Shown one piece after another: positions 30,311 to 32,758 of a stretch of 32,758 bases of DNA; the first letter of the stretch is position 1; the number at the start of each line of letters is the position of its first letter. Source of the DNA: Bifidobacterium breve. GTDB lineage: Bacteria; Actinomycetota; Acidimicrobiia; Acidimicrobiales; Ilumatobacteraceae. The notes under the pieces are model-generated. The model was not told the origin of the DNA. It saw only the letters and a list, made by a program, of their open reading frames with translations, and made no database searches. A program made the translations under genes and the position numbers. The stretch covers positions 1-32,758 of the forward strand of contig CAMCZG010000020.1 in NCBI GenBank assembly GCA_945886445.1, in the 5' to 3' direction.

Positions 30311-30374
30311 GAGTGTTCATCTAAATATTTTAAGTGAGAATTTACTCAAGTTCCCATCAGGGGTGCCGTTGTTT

Positions 30375-30394
30375 CTTGTGGATCACACAAGGAG
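30375..30394 (+). promoter_or_regulatory. Hairpin overlapping the Shine-Dalgarno of the M23 peptidase gene
   Basis: CTTGTG (30375-30380) and CACAAG (30386-30391) pair perfectly around GATCA. The ribosome-binding AAGGAG is at 30389-30394, six bases before ATG 30401, so part of it is in the stem. Weak pairs (U-G, U-A, U-G) could extend the stem over the rest. Confidence 0.4.
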
Positions 30395-30400
30395 CAAGAC

Positions 30401-31489
30401 ATGCGTATTTCTCACACCTCAGCAATCAAGGGTTTCACCATCGGATTAGTCGCCACTATCGCGATATCTGCATTTGGTGCCACTGGCGTATCGGCCGCAC
30501 CGTCATCTCCTGTTCAGGCTCAAAGTGTCCGGTTGCCAAAGTTTGGTGAGGTCAGCGAGAGTGTGAAGTCGTTGCAAACTGCCCTCCTCAAAAATGGTTT
30601 CACCCTTGTGGGCGGTGTCGACGGAACTTTCAGCCCTCGCACACGTGCCACATTGCGTTCATTCCAGAAGGTTGTTGGCCTGAAGGCAACAGGAAACCTT
30701 GACCGCAAAACTGCCAAAGTCCTTGGTCTTTTGACTGCAGCCCCAGTAGCTGCACCAGTAGTTGCGCCAGTACCAGCACCGGTAGCAACACCAGTAGTAA
30801 CTCCTGCCCCCGCCCCGGTTGCAGTTCTGACTTTTACTCCAGAGACACTTCCTGTCATCGGCGCGAAGGGTGAACCTGTTGCGATGTTGCAAAACGCACT
30901 TATTCTTGCCGGCGTCGAAGTAAAAGGAGGCGCTGACGGTGTGTTTGGTGCTGGAACAAAAAATTCAATCACGGCATTCCAAAAGGCAAAGAACATCGTT
31001 GCAACTGGCAAGGTTGACGTAGACACGGCAATTGAGCTTGGTCTTCTCCCCCGCCCAGTTCTCGATGTAACAATTGCAGTATTTCCTGTGCAACCAGCTT
31101 GCTACTTCATTGACACCTGGCAAGAGGCACGGGGCGCAACACGTCTGCACGAAGGTGTTGACATCATTGCGAATCGTGGAACACCGTTGCTCGCCGTCAG
31201 CGATGGCGCCATCACACGAGCTTACGACGCTGCTACTAGTTCATTATCTGGCAACGCATTGCGCCTTACAACTGCAGATGGAACTTACTTCTTCTACGCC
31301 CACCTCGATTCCATTGCTCCCGGCATTACCGCTGGAACTGCAGTAAAGGCCGGACAAGTAATTGGATTTGTTGGTTCAACTGGCAACACGAATACCAACC
31401 ACCTGCATTTCGAAGTTCACCCCAAAGGTGGAGCCGCTGTGAACCCGTTTCCCATCGTTAAAGCAGTTGATGCTTGCAAGAAGAAGTAA
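30401..31489 (+). CDS. Secreted M23 peptidase with two peptidoglycan-binding domains
   Basis: A 362-residue cell-wall protein. Residues 1-32 are a signal peptide (hydrophobic core 11-28, cleavage probably near VSA-A). PG_binding_1 repeats lie at about 48-110 and 152-215, separated by a Pro/Ala/Val linker (113-141). The C-terminal LytM/M23 domain (about 240-355) has all zinc ligands: H250 and D254 (LHEGVDI) and H336 in the H-L-H-F motif, with H301 as the catalytic partner. It should therefore be an active endopeptidase cutting peptidoglycan cross-bridges or stems. C234 and a Cys near the end may form a disulfide. ATG 30401 has AAGGAG six bases upstream. The stop is directly adjacent to the convergent methyltransferase stop. 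Confidence 0.95.
   Translation: MRISHTSAIKGFTIGLVATIAISAFGATGVSAAPSSPVQAQSVRLPKFGEVSESVKSLQTALLKNGFTLVGGVDGTFSPRTRATLRSFQKVVGLKATGNLDRKTAKVLGLLTAAPVAAPVVAPVPAPVATPVVTPAPAPVAVLTFTPETLPVIGAKGEPVAMLQNALILAGVEVKGGADGVFGAGTKNSITAFQKAKNIVATGKVDVDTAIELGLLPRPVLDVTIAVFPVQPACYFIDTWQEARGATRLHEGVDIIANRGTPLLAVSDGAITRAYDAATSSLSGNALRLTTADGTYFFYAHLDSIAPGITAGTAVKAGQVIGFVGSTGNTNTNHLHFEVHPKGGAAVNPFPIVKAVDACKKK
30737..30823 (+). repeat. Imperfect Pro/Ala/Val linker repeats in the M23 peptidase gene
   Basis: About 87 bases of imperfect repeats of a unit like 'GTAGCACCA', encoding V-A-P-V / A-P-A-P repeats (residues 113-141). This is a flexible linker between the two peptidoglycan-binding domains; copy number may vary between strains. 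Confidence 0.7.
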
Positions 31490-32611
31490 CTATTTCCGAA
31501 TCTCATAAAAGGCGTTAACAGAGTGTGCGATATCTAATTGTTGAAAGGAACTAAAACCAGCTTGACGTGCGAAATCCTCAGCTAAAAGTGATGGAAAACC
31601 AAGTGTTCCGAGCCCTTCTCCATTGTGATCCGACAAAGCAGAAGCCATGCAAGAGAGAACACTGATTCCATACATTAATGCGGCCATAGGGTTTTTACTG
31701 ACGTTCTCCTGCAGCGTATTGCCAGCTTTAATGTCGACGAGAAGCCATGATCCATCTTCTTTTAACATCCGGTATATATCTGCAATCATTTTTCGTGGAT
31801 ACGTCATATCGTGAATGCAATCGAATGTGGTGACGAAGTCGACAGAAGATTCCTTTGGCAAATCCGCAGTTTTCGCATTTATGAAACTCACGTTGCTCAG
31901 GCTCAATTGAGCTAATTTTTCCGACGCTCTCGCTAGAGCATGCTCAGAAATATCAATTCCAATAAAGGTGCTCTGGGGAAAGTCTTGAGCCATTAACAAC
32001 ACTGCGGACCCCGCACCACAACCAATATCAACAACGCTGATACCGGCCTTTAACTTGTCGACGATGCCTGTCATCGCTGGCAAGACAAGATTGACAAGGA
32101 AAGCATTGCTCCATGGTTCAAATGAGCGTTCTATGCCAACGGCACCTTCTGGGCCGTGCGCGTCGTAATCGAATCCACTACCGGTACGAAATGATTCGGG
32201 GAGATCTTTCAATCTGTCGAATGTTGCTGGGAGGCGATGGAACATGCCCATGCCAAATGCAGGATGTTCTTCATTGGCTAGAACCGCTACGGCTTCAGGA
32301 GAGAGCTTGTATGTTGTGTTTTCATCTACATGCTCTGCACTTTCGCGCTGTTCATACGAATATTCCGCGACAACGATTCGCGCCGCAACCTGGTTGGCGC
32401 ACCACTCTCTTACCCATCGTTCGGAAAGGTTTGATGCATCGGCGATACCGTTGCTCGTCATACCGTCAGACGCTGCCAAGATTCGATAGAGACCTAATTG
32501 GTCGCCTATGTGAATCATGCCCGCGGTTACAGCCCCTGATAACTGAGAGAACACATTAAAGGAAAAAAGCTTCAGGGCTTCTGGGTCTAGCGCACGATCG
32601 GACGATGTCAT
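31490..32611 (-). CDS. Class I SAM-dependent methyltransferase with N-terminal winged-helix region
   Basis: A 373-residue protein. Residues about 1-110 form a dimerisation/winged-helix region as in small-molecule O-methyltransferases. Motif I is V-V-D-I-G-C-G-A-G near 194-202, followed by the acidic loop 'IGIDISEHALARA' and 'FDCIHDMTYP'. The architecture resembles mycobacterial Rv2258c, a protein of this class with unknown substrate. The stop is directly next to the M23 gene stop with no base between (31489/31490). ATG 32611 has TACCAT exactly 6 bases upstream. Confidence 0.9.
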   Translation of the reverse strand: MTSSDRALDPEALKLFSFNVFSQLSGAVTAGMIHIGDQLGLYRILAASDGMTSNGIADASNLSERWVREWCANQVAARIVVAEYSYEQRESAEHVDENTTYKLSPEAVAVLANEEHPAFGMGMFHRLPATFDRLKDLPESFRTGSGFDYDAHGPEGAVGIERSFEPWSNAFLVNLVLPAMTGIVDKLKAGISVVDIGCGAGSAVLLMAQDFPQSTFIGIDISEHALARASEKLAQLSLSNVSFINAKTADLPKESSVDFVTTFDCIHDMTYPRKMIADIYRMLKEDGSWLLVDIKAGNTLQENVSKNPMAALMYGISVLSCMASALSDHNGEGLGTLGFPSLLAEDFARQAGFSSFQQLDIAHSVNAFYEIRK

Positions 32612-32617
32612 CTATTA

Positions 32618-32623
32618 ATGGTA
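32618..32623 (-). promoter_or_regulatory. Putative -10 (TACCAT) for leaderless methyltransferase mRNA
   Basis: TACCAT ends 6 bases before ATG 32611 on the minus strand. Confidence 0.5.
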
Positions 32624-32650
32624 GACCTTTGTTTATAGGTAGCTTGGCGG

Positions 32651-32758
32651 TCAGACCGTTCGGTGACTCTTCGGCAAATGTTCAACGCCAGACAACCGAG
32701 TCAATGAAAAAGTGACACCATCTGACAATGCAAGTGGCTCAACTTCAGAGATAGAGGC
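32651..32758 (-). CDS. Partial CDS, C-terminal 35 residues of an unidentified protein
   Basis: A minus-strand frame open from the right edge to a TGA at 32653-32651 encodes 35 residues, including 'LALSDGVTFSLTRLSG'. The other two minus-strand frames close early. This looks like the end of a gene transcribed in the same direction as the methyltransferase, 39 bases upstream of it. The fragment is too short to name a family; coding is likely but not certain. Confidence 0.4.
   Translation of the reverse strand, partial: ASISEVEPLALSDGVTFSLTRLSGVEHLPKSHRTV

Noticed and set aside
30253-30400. Cyclic di-AMP (ydaO) riboswitch before the cell-wall peptidase
   Set aside because: Such peptidase genes sometimes carry one, and 'AGGGGTG' is suggestive, but the conserved motif blocks and the size are missing.
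30520-31026. 168-residue minus-strand frame inside the M23 peptidase gene
   Set aside because: It is antisense to a gene with intact signal peptide, domains and zinc ligands; the frame is a by-product of its Ala/Pro/Val-rich composition.
1-32758. CRISPR array, tRNA/rRNA genes, insertion sequences, prophage
   Set aside because: No direct repeats with spacers, no cloverleaf-like intergenic stretches, no transposase or integrase motifs; gaps are too short for rRNA genes.

Overview
The window looks like a chromosomal segment of a streamlined member of the Actinomycetota. Actinobacterial hallmarks are a DUF3151 protein, a DUF3073-like protein, a GuaB1-type IMPDH/GMPR protein of exactly the usual 478 residues, and a small ferredoxin next to trmI. 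Base composition is near half GC by eye. Intergenic DNA is only about 3.5% by my coordinates, most neighbouring genes touch or overlap, and glycolate oxidase is encoded. Together these suggest a small-genome aquatic lineage, perhaps freshwater Acidimicrobiia (acIV/Ilumatobacteraceae-like). The class-level placement is inference.

Layout. 1-1249: the start of a minus-strand gene leaving the left edge (possibly the proteasomal ATPase), a ferredoxin, and tRNA m1A58 methyltransferase trmI. 1299-5634 (minus): an NDP-forming acyl-CoA synthetase, dacB (PBP4-type carboxypeptidase) and three tiny overlapping membrane or basic proteins. 5704-10251 (plus): a DUF6941-like protein, transketolase, transaldolase and a LOG-family protein. 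10230-13828 (minus): glycolate oxidase glcD-glcE-glcF plus a 67-residue helical protein. 13911-14648 (plus): a cysteine-rich protein. 14652-19358 (minus): DUF3151, MobA-like, rhodanese, RNase D, DUF3073-like and typA/bipA. 19431-21671 (plus): a membrane protein, a histidine phosphatase and an M18 aminopeptidase. 21626-24426 (minus): guaB1-cmk-plsC. 24447-26109 (plus): an alpha/beta hydrolase and a Sua5-type threonylcarbamoyl-AMP synthase. 26087-27410 (minus): a crotonase-fold protein and a J-domain protein. 27464-28396 (plus): a nitronate-monooxygenase-like flavoprotein. 28341-29685 (minus): a PPOX-fold protein and heme A synthase ctaA. 29791-31489 (plus): a SnoaL-like protein, a strong intrinsic terminator, and a secreted double PG-binding M23 peptidase. 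31490-32611 (minus): a methyltransferase. The right edge holds the tail of another minus-strand gene.

Together these are mainly housekeeping and central-metabolism genes: the non-oxidative pentose phosphate branch, purine and CMP salvage, tRNA modification, cell-wall remodelling and phospholipid acylation. Glycolate oxidation suggests use of phytoplankton exudates. I see no mobile element, phage, CRISPR array, tRNA or rRNA, and no intergenic stretch reaches 300 bases.

The most striking non-coding signal is regulatory. At 14 starts a TANNNT hexamer lies 6-9 bases upstream of the start codon, most often exactly 6, usually with no Shine-Dalgarno sequence. This is the signature of leaderless mRNAs. 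In one 20-base divergent gap (guaB1/hydrolase) a single 7-mer, TAGGATA, supplies this hexamer to both strands. I did not find a convincing new multi-gene system; the best uncharacterised candidates are the three-gene cassette beside dacB, the cysteine-rich protein beside glcDEF, and the J-domain protein beside sua5.
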